From a virus, in IMG/VR virus record IMGVR_UViG_3300036715_001140, positions 82,794 through 146,793 of that record: a stretch of DNA of 64,000 nt. One strand, given 5' to 3'. Shown piece after piece: positions 13,997-22,814 of this stretch (positions are counted from its first letter, which is position 1; every line of letters starts with the position of its first letter). Under the pieces are notes generated by a model. The model was not told the DNA's origin. It searched no databases and saw nothing but the letters and a program-made list of their open reading frames with translations. The translations under genes were made by a program, and so were the position numbers.

Positions 13997-15457
13997 TCAG
14001 TAAGAATATAAGTTTGTTGTAGGTCTAGTACAGGAAACATACAAACATTTCATGGCTTCTCTTTTATTAGAGTTGGCTAAAATATCTTGTTGGTCTACAT
14101 ATACTTCTTTGTAAGTACTTCCTTGTGCTCTGTGTGCTGTAAGAGCATATCCATATCTAACTTTATTAAATTTTGATTTAGTTCTCCAAAAATCACTCCA
14201 TGCATCTTTTCTCTCTGTGCCTTTTAACCATTTAGCTTTAAGAGCTTTTTTATTTAAAATACTATCTATGAGTGAAACATCTTTAGGAATATTTAGGAAT
14301 AAAGTCTTATCACCTTTAACGGTTAAACATGTAACTGGAACTGAAATATTATCAACTATAACCATAGAGTCTTCTACTCTTTCTACTCTATACTCATCAT
14401 CTACATAGGCTATTATTTGTTTATCCTGTTCTATGGGTTCGGCGATAAGAATTATCTCATTTATACAAAACCTATCTTTAAATCCAAGATGCTGCCGTAT
14501 GATATTATTATAATACTCTACTGTTTTGTTACGCCAAGCAATAACTTTGGAATGAACCAAATCATCTACCGTGTTTATACTATTAAGTAATTTTGCTTCA
14601 AAGTCTCTTTTAGAAGAGTACATCCAGACACCAGATGTAGTGTGATCATTCTTTAAAGGGCTTGACCAATCCTTATTTAAAAGTCTATTGCGTATAGCAG
14701 AAGCTAATGTGAGTAATTGATTATCATGTCTAACAATTTTCTTTAAAACCGCAATGTTATTTGGATCTTCCGTTACCTTCCATGCTCTTGTTTTATCTTC
14801 CCCTACAGGTGGTAATTGAGCAGGATCACCTACATAAAGTATCTTAATACCACTAGATAATCTTATGTCATCTATTACTGAGCATAAAACCTTTCCACAC
14901 ATAGAAGCTTCATCTATTACTAATACTGAGTTTTTAGGAAAATAGGGAGGTGTTTCACTTTGAGTTAAACGTAATTCATCCTCTACTTGTTCCATTCTTA
15001 AACCTAAAGTAGAATAAGTTGTTTTTATCTTAGCCGTAGGTCCTAACAACTCTATCAATACCTTTGTGGCTTTGTTAGTAGGAGCACTAAAATATATATT
15101 GTCTTTTATATCTTTTAACAACTGAAGTAAAAATGTCTTTCCAGTACCTGCATAACCTTTTAATACAAAATAAGGTTCATCTGGTTTTAACAACCATTTG
15201 AAGATCTTATCTATAGCTTCTTTCTGATCTATGCTAAGTTTTACTATTTTATTACCAACCTTAACTTCTACTATATTTTCAGTATCAGTGTAAATTAAAG
15301 GATTACCACCAAATAATTGGTAATTAGCACAATACATGTTCACTTTTTGTATTAAGCTATATTTAGTTTTATCAATATCTGAGAGTAAACCGGTAGCTAG
15401 TAAAGCCTCATTTAGCTTTTTAGCTTGATCTAACAATTCCTTATCCATACTATCCAT
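13997..15457 (-). CDS. dda: Dda-like SF1B DNA helicase
   Basis: 486 residues with Walker A GYAGTGKT at 101-108, Walker B in VLVIDEASM near 180, a GDPAQLPPVG motif III, and C-terminal motifs GYALTAHRAQGST and YVSCTRP. This order fits T4 Dda and RecD2-type 5'-3' helicases. T4 Dda acts in replication initiation, fork restart and recombination. The neighbours are small unknown genes with overlapping ends. The start may be Met1 or Met4. Confidence 0.9.
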   Translation of the reverse strand: MDSMDKELLDQAKKLNEALLATGLLSDIDKTKYSLIQKVNMYCANYQLFGGNPLIYTDTENIVEVKVGNKIVKLSIDQKEAIDKIFKWLLKPDEPYFVLKGYAGTGKTFLLQLLKDIKDNIYFSAPTNKATKVLIELLGPTAKIKTTYSTLGLRMEQVEDELRLTQSETPPYFPKNSVLVIDEASMCGKVLCSVIDDIRLSSGIKILYVGDPAQLPPVGEDKTRAWKVTEDPNNIAVLKKIVRHDNQLLTLASAIRNRLLNKDWSSPLKNDHTTSGVWMYSSKRDFEAKLLNSINTVDDLVHSKVIAWRNKTVEYYNNIIRQHLGFKDRFCINEIILIAEPIEQDKQIIAYVDDEYRVERVEDSMVIVDNISVPVTCLTVKGDKTLFLNIPKDVSLIDSILNKKALKAKWLKGTERKDAWSDFWRTKSKFNKVRYGYALTAHRAQGSTYKEVYVDQQDILANSNKREAMKCLYVSCTRPTTNLYSY

Positions 15458-15914
15458 AAACTTCAGCTTTCTTTTTCATTGCTTTCAATAATTGTGCTTG
15501 TATATCTAATACATCAATAGCCATTCTTATGCTTATAGGATCTGTGTCCTTTATTGAATCCCATAAGATCTTTATGGTATAAGTATTAGTATCAAGAATA
15601 AAATCTTCATTTTCTTTTAACTTCTCATCTCGAGCATACACAGTACAGTCTATGTACTTGAACTTAGGTATTTTCATTCCTGAATCTACAAATTGCTTAT
15701 ACGTTATAGGATGACAATTAGCTAGTTGAAAAGTTTCACCATACAGGATATTAGATTCTTTTGGAATACCTGTTAAAAATGTTACAAGTTTAATATCACC
15801 ATCTATGGGTTGTAATAAAACTTCTTCTTCCAAGAATCTTCTACATTTACTTACGATATTTTCATCGACTTGGTTGATTGGTAACTGGTATCCTATAAAA
15901 AAGTATGGGTACAT
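15450..15914 (-). CDS. Hypothetical protein
   Basis: 154 residues beginning MYPYFFIGYQ. No motif recognised. Its end overlaps the helicase start and its beginning overlaps the next upstream gene, so the three are probably translated as a coupled set. Confidence 0.65.
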   Translation of the reverse strand: MYPYFFIGYQLPINQVDENIVSKCRRFLEEEVLLQPIDGDIKLVTFLTGIPKESNILYGETFQLANCHPITYKQFVDSGMKIPKFKYIDCTVYARDEKLKENEDFILDTNTYTIKILWDSIKDTDPISIRMAIDVLDIQAQLLKAMKKKAEVYG

Positions 15915-16276
15915 ATCACTGATCCTTTTTCTATTCCTTCACGCTTACACAAATCTGCAATATTTGGACTGACAATTCTTCCTTTTACTTTATAGTGATA
16001 ATACTCTTTAGGAAAATCCGGTTCTATGTAGCATTCGTTATCTACGAAACCAATAGTATGTTCTATCATGTTGCAGATTTCTTCTGCAAACATTCTTCTA
16101 TTAAATTTACTATACGCAAAATATTCTCCTTCAAGTTCAGAGAGTATAAATGCTTCATAGCTTTCATGAGTAGAAAATTCTACTAACTTAGGTATATTAA
16201 ATCCACGTCCTGCTACAATAATTTCCTTCTTAACATGATTTACTATTAAGTAACTTGGATAATAGATATTAGCCAT
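15893..16276 (-). CDS. Hypothetical protein
   Basis: 127 residues beginning MANIYYPSYL. Not recognised. Overlaps both neighbouring genes by a few codons. Confidence 0.65.
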   Translation of the reverse strand: MANIYYPSYLIVNHVKKEIIVAGRGFNIPKLVEFSTHESYEAFILSELEGEYFAYSKFNRRMFAEEICNMIEHTIGFVDNECYIEPDFPKEYYHYKVKGRIVSPNIADLCKREGIEKGSVICTHTFL

Positions 16277-16574
16277 GATTAATAAGACCTCTAAGTTTAT
16301 TCGGTTCTAATAGACATAGTTTTCTTAGACCAACCTGAATCCAACTCTCTTCTCTAAAGTCAATACAATTTAAATTAGAACAACCTTTTCCTGTTAAGTA
16401 TGAACCACAAAGTAAGCAGGACTCAGCTTTGCCTCCAATAACTAAAGAATCAGATACTTGAATAGCTCCTTTAGCAATGTTCTTAATAACGTTATACTCC
16501 TTAGGCTGGTCTAATTCAATTTCAACTTTTTTAGTAGATCTTTTCTTTTGAGTTGTGTCAATAGTAGCTGGCAT
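16269..16574 (-). CDS. Zinc-knuckle hypothetical protein
   Basis: 101 residues with CLLCGSYLTGKGCSNLNC near residues 54-71, a four-cysteine metal site, and a charged N-terminus. A ribosome binding site AAAGGAAATG and a promoter-like motif (16619-16631) lie upstream. Confidence 0.65.
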   Translation of the reverse strand: MPATIDTTQKKRSTKKVEIELDQPKEYNVIKNIAKGAIQVSDSLVIGGKAESCLLCGSYLTGKGCSNLNCIDFREESWIQVGLRKLCLLEPNKLRGLINHG

Positions 16575-16618
16575 AATTCATTTCCTTTTAGTTCTTAATT
16601 TACTACATCTACTATTTA

Positions 16619-16631
16619 TTAACAGTATTAG
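16619..16631 (-). promoter_or_regulatory. Promoter-like motif CTAATACTGTTAA
   Basis: One base different from the motif at 6722, 38016 and 39541, and in the same setting: directly after a terminator and 45 bases before a start codon. Confidence 0.5.
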
Positions 16632-16662
16632 AAAGAGAGCAAAAGACAATTTTGCTCTCTTT
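16632..16662 (-). terminator. Intrinsic terminator
   Basis: Perfect 13-bp stem (AAAGAGAGCAAAA and complement) with a five-base loop and T-rich flanks on both sides. It follows the topoisomerase IB-like gene. Confidence 0.85.
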
Positions 16663-16670
16663 ATTTTAGT

Positions 16671-18740
16671 CTATTTCTTACTCCTTATTTTAAATACTAT
16701 ACTATTACTTACAGTCTTTAACCTAATATTTTTAGCAATTCCACTAGTTGGACTCACATCATACCTATCAAAGAACTCATTAGAGACGCTTTTCAAAACG
16801 TATGCTTTCATAGCCATATTTGGACTAGGTTTATCTTTACTATGATGACCTAGTTCCTTACCTACTTGAGTCATTACATCCATAAAGTATGCACTGACTT
16901 GAGCAGAGTCAGCTTCTCCTACTTTTAATTCACAGTTGTCTAACATTTCTTTTGCCATTCTTGTTGCTTTAGCATTTCTAAATTTATGTGGATTAAAAGT
17001 AGGCATTACAGTGTTTACATATTTTTTAACTAGTTCATAGGTTAATTTTTCATTGTCTTTATCTACCCAAATATAATCTTCTGGATTTGCTACTCTTTCA
17101 TATAACTTCTGTACTATGTTAAATAGTAATTTTGCTTCAACCGCAGTTTGATCATAGCCAGGTTTTAAAGTAAGTAACAAATTTTGTGCTCCGTTTTTAT
17201 CTGAATAACTAAAGGTTATAATATTATTATCTATAGATAGATCTTTCTTCTTTAGATATATAAAACCTTTACTGTCTTCAAATTTAGTATTTGTTCCTTT
17301 TTCCTTTGATCCAGGTCTAGGTGTTAGTTGATACATTAACTCAGTTATAACTGCTGAAATAAACTTTTTAGTAGGACTATTAGGATTTCCTGCTTTTATA
17401 TCTGAAAGCCAATGTGCTCTATACTTAGGTATATTCTCAATAAAATCGTCTACTATTTTCTTTTTCTTATCTTCTCTAAGACCAAGAGCATGATTCTCTG
17501 TGTATACTCTTCTACGTCTACCATTAGGTCCTCTAAATTCACAATACACTCCATAACCAGTTTCAGGATCATACTTTCCATATCCAACGCCGATGCGTGT
17601 ATTCATTTTTACAACACCAGAAGGTTGATCTGCTAATAAAAATCCTTCACGGGTATATAGTCTTCCTTTAGCATCTACTTTACCTTCATAGTTAACAGGT
17701 ATCTTAGTATAGTTTAAACCTGCTTCTTTTAGCTTCTTGTTTAGTTCATTAACATCTATTAAACTTTTTCCTGATTTATCAACAATGCTTCTTACCAAAG
17801 ATAGATAATACACATTAAGTTCTTTTTGAATCTCATTGTGCTTTATGTAGTCTTTTGAAGGATTTATGGATAATTCTTTTCTCTTAGCTGTAGGAATAAT
17901 AAATCCTTCATTACCACCAAGTTTACTGTTAAGTTGCTTATACTCTTTTACCAAAGAGGCTAATTTACTTGAGTCTACATTTACTTTCTTTTCTACCTCT
18001 GTGGTAAATAAGGAGCTTGCTTCAGGAACACCAATCTCTGCAGCTTTATTAACTATAGTCTTATATGAGTTATCGGAAGGAGCAGACGATCTTAAAAAGG
18101 TGTATATATTTTTAAGATAAGTTGTTTGCGCTGGAGGTATATTATATATTCTTTCCAGGAAGTTATCAAAAGATGCTTTTAAAGCATTAGCAAAATTAGA
18201 TACATTGCCTTTTCTCTTATCATTATACTTTATCTTACGTTCTATTAAATCAAGAATTACTAACAAGTCTGTAGTATCTACTCCAACTTGAGTTAAAAAC
18301 TTTATTACCATATCTTTATCTTTTATTACTTTAGAACGGATAGAAGATAAATTAATTTCTTTTGTCCAAGCAATAATAGTTAGACCTAATACAAGTAATG
18401 AAGTAAATGCAGATCTAGCATTTTCACCAAGTATCGTATATTTAGATTTATCTCTTGGAACAGAAGGTTTTGCAGATTTAGTTGTTGTAGGCTTTTCTTT
18501 TCGTGAAGAATTTGAAGCTGGTTTATCTTTTTTACTAGAAGGTTTTAATTTTTTAGCTAGATTTTTTATAACATCGGTTTTTTTACTTGGAGCTGTATTC
18601 CATGCTTCATAGAAAAGCTTTGTTTTTACAGGACTCCATTCAGCACCTGCAGCAGAAACCTTAGCTTTAGCCATAGAAAGAGCTTTTTCTTCGGACATAC
18701 CTTGATCTTTCCACATCTTAATAGCATCACTTAGCTTCAT
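16671..18740 (-). CDS. Topoisomerase IB-like protein
   Basis: 689 residues. The N-terminal 120 residues are basic and low-complexity. The C-terminal 300 have the type IB pattern: GVYCEFRGPNGRRRRVY, LREDKKKKIVDDFIENIPKY, a helical core with KFRNAKATRMAKEML, and a final GKELGHHSKDKPSPNMAMKAY, whose last Tyr is the likely nucleophile. Type IB enzymes relax supercoils through a 3'-phosphotyrosine without ATP. The protein is about twice the length of poxvirus or bacterial small forms. A tyrosine-recombinase relative is the alternative. Confidence 0.65.
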   Translation of the reverse strand: MKLSDAIKMWKDQGMSEEKALSMAKAKVSAAGAEWSPVKTKLFYEAWNTAPSKKTDVIKNLAKKLKPSSKKDKPASNSSRKEKPTTTKSAKPSVPRDKSKYTILGENARSAFTSLLVLGLTIIAWTKEINLSSIRSKVIKDKDMVIKFLTQVGVDTTDLLVILDLIERKIKYNDKRKGNVSNFANALKASFDNFLERIYNIPPAQTTYLKNIYTFLRSSAPSDNSYKTIVNKAAEIGVPEASSLFTTEVEKKVNVDSSKLASLVKEYKQLNSKLGGNEGFIIPTAKRKELSINPSKDYIKHNEIQKELNVYYLSLVRSIVDKSGKSLIDVNELNKKLKEAGLNYTKIPVNYEGKVDAKGRLYTREGFLLADQPSGVVKMNTRIGVGYGKYDPETGYGVYCEFRGPNGRRRRVYTENHALGLREDKKKKIVDDFIENIPKYRAHWLSDIKAGNPNSPTKKFISAVITELMYQLTPRPGSKEKGTNTKFEDSKGFIYLKKKDLSIDNNIITFSYSDKNGAQNLLLTLKPGYDQTAVEAKLLFNIVQKLYERVANPEDYIWVDKDNEKLTYELVKKYVNTVMPTFNPHKFRNAKATRMAKEMLDNCELKVGEADSAQVSAYFMDVMTQVGKELGHHSKDKPSPNMAMKAYVLKSVSNEFFDRYDVSPTSGIAKNIRLKTVSNSIVFKIRSKK

Positions 18741-18811
18741 GTAAAATCTCCTTTATAATTGTGATTGTATTTGTAATAATAAATTATTAAAAAACTCTTT
18801 AAGAGTTGCAC

Positions 18812-18848
18812 AAAAAAAAATGGTGTACCTGAAATTATCAGGTACACC
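18812..18848 (-). terminator. Intrinsic terminator
   Basis: Stem GGTGTACCTGA / TCAGGTACACC followed by nine T on the minus strand. It ends the lysis-like gene group. Confidence 0.9.
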
Positions 18849-18856
18849 ATTAGAGA

Positions 18857-19048
18857 TTAATTACATAGTCTATGTGCTATATATAGTCCAAAAGCAAGGC
18901 CACCTAAAGATCCCATAAAAAATGCTTTATAGACTAATATTACAATAAATGACTGCTCTTCTTGCGTAAAACTACTTAGTGCTGGTTGGTGCTGTTGATG
19001 CTCCCTCGGTGTGTATTGACGGTGGAAGATCTCTTTTCGTAATATCAT
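18857..19048 (-). CDS. Small membrane protein overlapping upstream gene
   Basis: 63 residues from ATG at 19048, placed by GGAG six bases upstream. The first third overlaps the end of the 103-residue gene in another frame. The C-terminal half is one hydrophobic helix (FIVILVYKAF, then FMGSLGGLAFGLYIA). Its place after a lytic transglycosylase suggests a lysis-related role, but there is no homology evidence. Confidence 0.5.
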   Translation of the reverse strand: MILRKEIFHRQYTPREHQQHQPALSSFTQEEQSFIVILVYKAFFMGSLGGLAFGLYIAHRLCN

Positions 19049-19283
19049 AGACGGCTCCATCATGGTAGAATCGTCCAACTTTTATAATTATGGTCATGTT
19101 CTTATGACTTGCGTAATTTGAATACATAAGTCCAAGACCTGCACCGGCACCTAGAAGAAGAATCGCCCAAAAACCAAGAGCATGTAGTTTATCTACAACA
19201 GTTCTAACTGAAGTTTTTGTAAAAGTCTTAACTTCATTTGCCATAGATACATCCACTACTGAATTTTCTTTTTGTTGTTCCAT
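18972..19283 (-). CDS. Single-helix membrane protein
   Basis: 103 residues with a charged N-terminal 38 residues, a transmembrane segment (GFWAILLLGAGAGLGLMYS) and a C-terminal tail of about 45. Directly follows the lytic transglycosylase. Possible holin-like or spanin-like partner; not established. Confidence 0.65.
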   Translation of the reverse strand: MEQQKENSVVDVSMANEVKTFTKTSVRTVVDKLHALGFWAILLLGAGAGLGLMYSNYASHKNMTIIIKVGRFYHDGAVYDITKRDLPPSIHTEGASTAPTSTK

Positions 19284-19289
19284 ATTTAA

Positions 19290-19922
19290 CTATGCTCCTC
19301 TAATTTCTTTCCGAAGTTTGTTATATAACGCTATAACCTCTCGTGCTTGTTTATTACCAAAAGAAGGTTTTCCATTAGCACTCGTAGCTCTAAGGCTTCC
19401 TTTGTAATAAGTTAAAGCTAGCTCTAGATTTCCATTAGCTATTTTTAACTTCTCTTCCAGAACCCTACAACCATATAATGTATCCACATCGGCGTATTCC
19501 ATAGAGGCTTTAGGAGTTTGCATCAAACTTTTGTATCCTTTTGGACTAACGGCATTAAGTTTAAACTGACTTTCAGTGTACATTAATGTGGCAATTAGTA
19601 AAGGATCTATTTTTATTTGTGACGCTCCTAAAAGTATAGCCTTAATTATGGAGTCTCTCTTTGATTCTGGGCAATTAAGTTTTTTTAGTACCGTTACTAA
19701 TTCTTTCTGTTGAACGGTAAGTTGCTTTTTAACATCAGTTACTTTCATAGGATACGGCAAGGTTTCGTGAAAGGACTTTACCTGAAAAATAATAAAATAT
19801 ACAGTAAGTATCAATAGTCCAATCTTTACAGCAGCCCAAGCTGTAGCAAAACCTTTTAGAATCAGGTCTGGGTAATTTACCTCTTCCTTTGAGTGTCTTA
19901 ATGCTGTCAATATATTTTCCAC
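19290..19922 (-). CDS. Membrane-anchored lytic transglycosylase
   Basis: Start GTG at 19922 is chosen because GGAGG lies eight bases upstream. After about 25 residues a transmembrane helix (AAVKIGLLILTVYFIIF) anchors the protein. The rest is an SLT-type domain: LLIATLMYTESQFKLNAVS with the catalytic Glu in TES, a SLMQTP segment and an ALTYYKGS segment. It cleaves peptidoglycan glycan strands and fits endolysin or entry functions in a Gram-negative host. Confidence 0.8.
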   Translation of the reverse strand: MENILTALRHSKEEVNYPDLILKGFATAWAAVKIGLLILTVYFIIFQVKSFHETLPYPMKVTDVKKQLTVQQKELVTVLKKLNCPESKRDSIIKAILLGASQIKIDPLLIATLMYTESQFKLNAVSPKGYKSLMQTPKASMEYADVDTLYGCRVLEEKLKIANGNLELALTYYKGSLRATSANGKPSFGNKQAREVIALYNKLRKEIRGA

Positions 19923-19969
19923 TAGTAATTCCTCCGTCAATGTAAAACCTCAAAGATAATTAGTTCTTT

Positions 19970-20007
19970 TTATGGTAGTTCTAAATTTAAAAAGAACTAT
20001 CCGGTAG
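19970..20007 (-). terminator. Probable terminator hairpin
   Basis: Stem AGTTCTTTTT / AAAAAGAACT after the stop of the 152-residue gene. The loop is long and the T-run is internal to the stem, so efficiency is uncertain. Confidence 0.4.
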
Positions 20008-20031
20008 AAGTTTTATATTGATTACTGATTG

Positions 20032-20490
20032 TTAATCCGCAGATTCTCTCCTTTCCGATACCTCAGTAAGTATCTGAGATTTAGCTTTCTTTGAATATAC
20101 TGGGGCTTTATACTGAACAAGATCTGAAAATAGTTCAGTAAGCTCAAGTTTTATTTTCTTAGATTCTTCCTTTACTGATACTAAATGAATTACATCATTT
20201 TGCTTATACTGCTTCAATAGGTTACAATCAGGATGTGTTATTAATACGTTTAATGTACCTCTAGTTATATCCTCAGGAACGTTTAAAGTATTCCGCAATA
20301 AACTACAAACTTGATTTACTGTGATATTAGTGTTTGTTTCAACAATGTCTAAAATAAAATACAACAACTTTTTATTATAATCTTTGTAATATTGTTCTTG
20401 TTGAACATATAAAACAGAATCAAATTTAAATGCTATCACAGAATTTAAATTTTCAAGTTTAAGCTGTGCGGTAGTAGAGGTAGTACTCAT
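20032..20490 (-). CDS. Hypothetical protein
   Basis: 152 residues; the part from about 45 to 100 (LLYFILDIVETNTNITVNQV...) looks like a winged-helix fold, but this is only an impression. AAAGGAGGAT precedes the start, inside the end of the upstream gene. Confidence 0.65.
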   Translation of the reverse strand: MSTTSTTAQLKLENLNSVIAFKFDSVLYVQQEQYYKDYNKKLLYFILDIVETNTNITVNQVCSLLRNTLNVPEDITRGTLNVLITHPDCNLLKQYKQNDVIHLVSVKEESKKIKLELTELFSDLVQYKAPVYSKKAKSQILTEVSERRESAD

Positions 20491-21586
20491 TTATATCCTC
20501 CTTTACCGGATTTTCTAATTCAAATTTAAGTTTTTGAATTAGTCTCTTAAAATATGCCCATTTCATCTTAACAAACTTTGATACCAATTTTAAAAATAAT
20601 GAATAGGATGTTTGCTCCTGAAAGTCAGTATTATCCATGTTACTATTAGGAGCTATATATCCTTTATTCTTTAACCAGCTAGTAAAAGCTTCATCATATA
20701 CACCACTCATTACTTTAAATGCTTTAATACGTCTTTCTGTAATACCATAACGTTTCAATAGCTGTTTCACTGTTAGCTTGTTTTCTATCTGTTCGTGTGT
20801 TTCTCCATGGTCTGTAAAATATTTAGATTTATCTTCATTCTCCATACCATCAATAGATTTTTCTACTACGGTGTAAATCCCATTCTCTTCTACCATTCTT
20901 ACTCGTTTTTTAGTAGTATGAAAATTGATCATATTTATGGTATGATTTTTTATAGGTTTTATTAAGGACATAACCCAATGTTGTATATTAGATTTCTTAA
21001 AAGGTGATAGCCAATAAAACGTTTGAACCATCTTTGCTTTTATTTCACTTTTAACAGTTTCTATATCTAAAGATCCACTCTGAATTAAAAACTTTAATTT
21101 GGTCCACACTAGGTTATTAATTAAGGGTTTCAACTTAGTATCTGCACTTAAAATAATCTTAGTACATAATTCTTTTAAGTACATCAAACAAGGAAGTTTA
21201 TTTTTACCGCCAAGTTGAAAAGTGATAGCCTTAGTATGCTGATTAAGCTCTTTATCATAGAAAAATTTCTTAAGATAAACTTTATCTTTACCTAGTATTT
21301 CAAACTCTTCATACTTATCTTCTACATTCCAAGTTTTAAATCTTTTAAAAGAACAAGCATGAAGGATAAACATTTTTACATTAAGCAGAAAGTATCCATT
21401 CTCTATCAGCTTAAGTCTAAATACTTTTACAGATTTACTAGTAATTACTTTTTTGATTCGTTTGTGGAACACACTAGCGCTTATAGTTTTAGTTAAATAC
21501 TTTAGGCTACACTCATATAGGTATAAAAATATTGGATTATCATATTCTACATCATAATAATCATGAATGTATTTCGCTAGTGACAT
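20459..21586 (-). CDS. Hypothetical protein, possibly sigma-like
   Basis: 375 residues, helical and basic. A central region (LDIETVKSEIKAKMVQTFYW ... NHTINMINFHTTKKRVRMV) recalls divergent phage sigma-70 region 2, and LLKRYGITERRIKAFKVM near residue 280 resembles a helix-turn-helix. Both resemblances are weak. If correct it would direct host RNA polymerase to phage promoters. It overlaps the genes on both sides. Confidence 0.5.
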   Translation of the reverse strand: MSLAKYIHDYYDVEYDNPIFLYLYECSLKYLTKTISASVFHKRIKKVITSKSVKVFRLKLIENGYFLLNVKMFILHACSFKRFKTWNVEDKYEEFEILGKDKVYLKKFFYDKELNQHTKAITFQLGGKNKLPCLMYLKELCTKIILSADTKLKPLINNLVWTKLKFLIQSGSLDIETVKSEIKAKMVQTFYWLSPFKKSNIQHWVMSLIKPIKNHTINMINFHTTKKRVRMVEENGIYTVVEKSIDGMENEDKSKYFTDHGETHEQIENKLTVKQLLKRYGITERRIKAFKVMSGVYDEAFTSWLKNKGYIAPNSNMDNTDFQEQTSYSLFLKLVSKFVKMKWAYFKRLIQKLKFELENPVKEDINEYYLYYRTA

Positions 21587-22299
21587 TATCTATCCCCTTT
21601 CTTTTTCTTCTTAGAAAGGGTTGATAAAGTTAATTCAGTACGTTTCTCTACTTCACGTTGTAAAGATGAATTTAAACGTTTAGGACTCAATTTTGATTTT
21701 ATTTCAAAATCAAGATCATCTACTACTCCACGTCCGATAATATCATCTATGGTTTCTACTACAGCGAGCTTTTGCTTTGCAGATGTTCTTCCCTCAAACA
21801 TAGGATCTACAATTAAATTTTTCTCTTTTAAAACACGTCTGAGCTGTATAAAATCACTAAGTTTAAGTACAGACTCTTTTAATGCAAACATTCTAACGCC
21901 TGTTTTACCTATAATAAAAACGCCTGTATCTGTTGCACTAAAAACATGACCAATAATATAGTTTGAAACATACTGGTCTGACGCTGTTCCAAAATACTTT
22001 ACTGCAACTTTTTCCATGAAATGAAAACCACGTTTTCTCAAGTTTCTTTCTTGTGATATTATTTCATAGAATAATGGTAATACTGTTAATGGCATAGCCC
22101 TTAATGTATCAGCCAGAGGTTGTAATACTTTTTCAAAATCTTGAAGGATAAAAGGATTTACTGAGTACTGCGTACATGCTGGAGTTGTATCTATACTGCC
22201 TAAGTTATTACATGTTGTCTTTTTACCTTTGGGTATAATCCAAGAGTAGTGTTGACAAGTTCCACAGTACTTCTTACATTTTAAGTGTTTAGACCCCAT
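21586..22299 (-). CDS. Hypothetical protein with cysteine cluster
   Basis: About 237 residues from Met at 22299 (MGSKHLKCKK); a longer frame to 22419 would overlap the HNH gene. A cluster C-x3-C-x2-C (CKKYCGTC), a later CNN and a PAC motif suggest a metal site near the N-terminus. The C-terminus is lysine-rich. Not recognised. Confidence 0.6.
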   Translation of the reverse strand: MGSKHLKCKKYCGTCQHYSWIIPKGKKTTCNNLGSIDTTPACTQYSVNPFILQDFEKVLQPLADTLRAMPLTVLPLFYEIISQERNLRKRGFHFMEKVAVKYFGTASDQYVSNYIIGHVFSATDTGVFIIGKTGVRMFALKESVLKLSDFIQLRRVLKEKNLIVDPMFEGRTSAKQKLAVVETIDDIIGRGVVDDLDFEIKSKLSPKRLNSSLQREVEKRTELTLSTLSKKKKKGDR

Positions 22300-22379
22300 T
22301 AATTTTTTACCCCCAATAAAGTTATAGTACCCGAAGGCAATGTTTAAACCGGTATTTCTTTTACAACTTATAGGTAAGC

Positions 22380-22802
22380 TTAGACCATATTGGTATGATA
22401 TATAGTGTATTTTATACACTGAATAACAACTTCTGGTAAATTTCTTGCATTAAGTTTATTCTTCATTAGTTTTAATGCTTGATGCAACTCTGGAGTAACT
22501 GATATTGTTATTCTTCCAGTCTTATCTCCTGAAAAATTAATAATCTCATTTAAACCATGTAGAATAATCATTGTAGCATTCATAACTTCTTGTGAGTGTC
22601 TTGATGTTTTCCACGTAGCTGATGATGAACCTCCCTTTCCTTTTCTGTAAAGAGATAATAACCTATTTATCTCTTTGTGAATAGCGTTGTGACAATTGGA
22701 ACACAAAATTACAGTTTGTCCATGTTTACCTCCTGCGGCTTGTGGTGTAACGTGATGCTCATGTTCTACGTCTGGCTGTTCATGGCAAACAAAACAGATC
22801 AT
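22380..22802 (-). CDS. HNH endonuclease-like protein
   Basis: 140 residues. CFVC at 3-6 and CSNCHNAIH near 33-41 flank an EHHVTPQAAGG stretch, the order of an HNH nuclease with zinc knuckles. The C-terminal 45 residues (RITISVTPELHQALKLMKNK) look like a ribbon-helix-helix DNA-binding unit. It may be a homing nuclease or a DNA-processing enzyme; no intron or intein surrounds it. Confidence 0.75.
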   Translation of the reverse strand: MICFVCHEQPDVEHEHHVTPQAAGGKHGQTVILCSNCHNAIHKEINRLLSLYRKGKGGSSSATWKTSRHSQEVMNATMIILHGLNEIINFSGDKTGRITISVTPELHQALKLMKNKLNARNLPEVVIQCIKYTIYHTNMV

Positions 22803-22814
22803 TTCTGTTTTTCC

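Noticed and set aside
16555-16845. Plus-strand hydrophobic frame of 96 codons
   Set aside because: Crosses a terminator and overlaps the topoisomerase IB-like gene and the zinc gene on the other strand; no ribosome binding site.
22380-22802. HNH gene as part of an intron or intein
   Set aside because: Neighbouring genes are not interrupted halves of one protein and no group I core or splice blocks were found around it.
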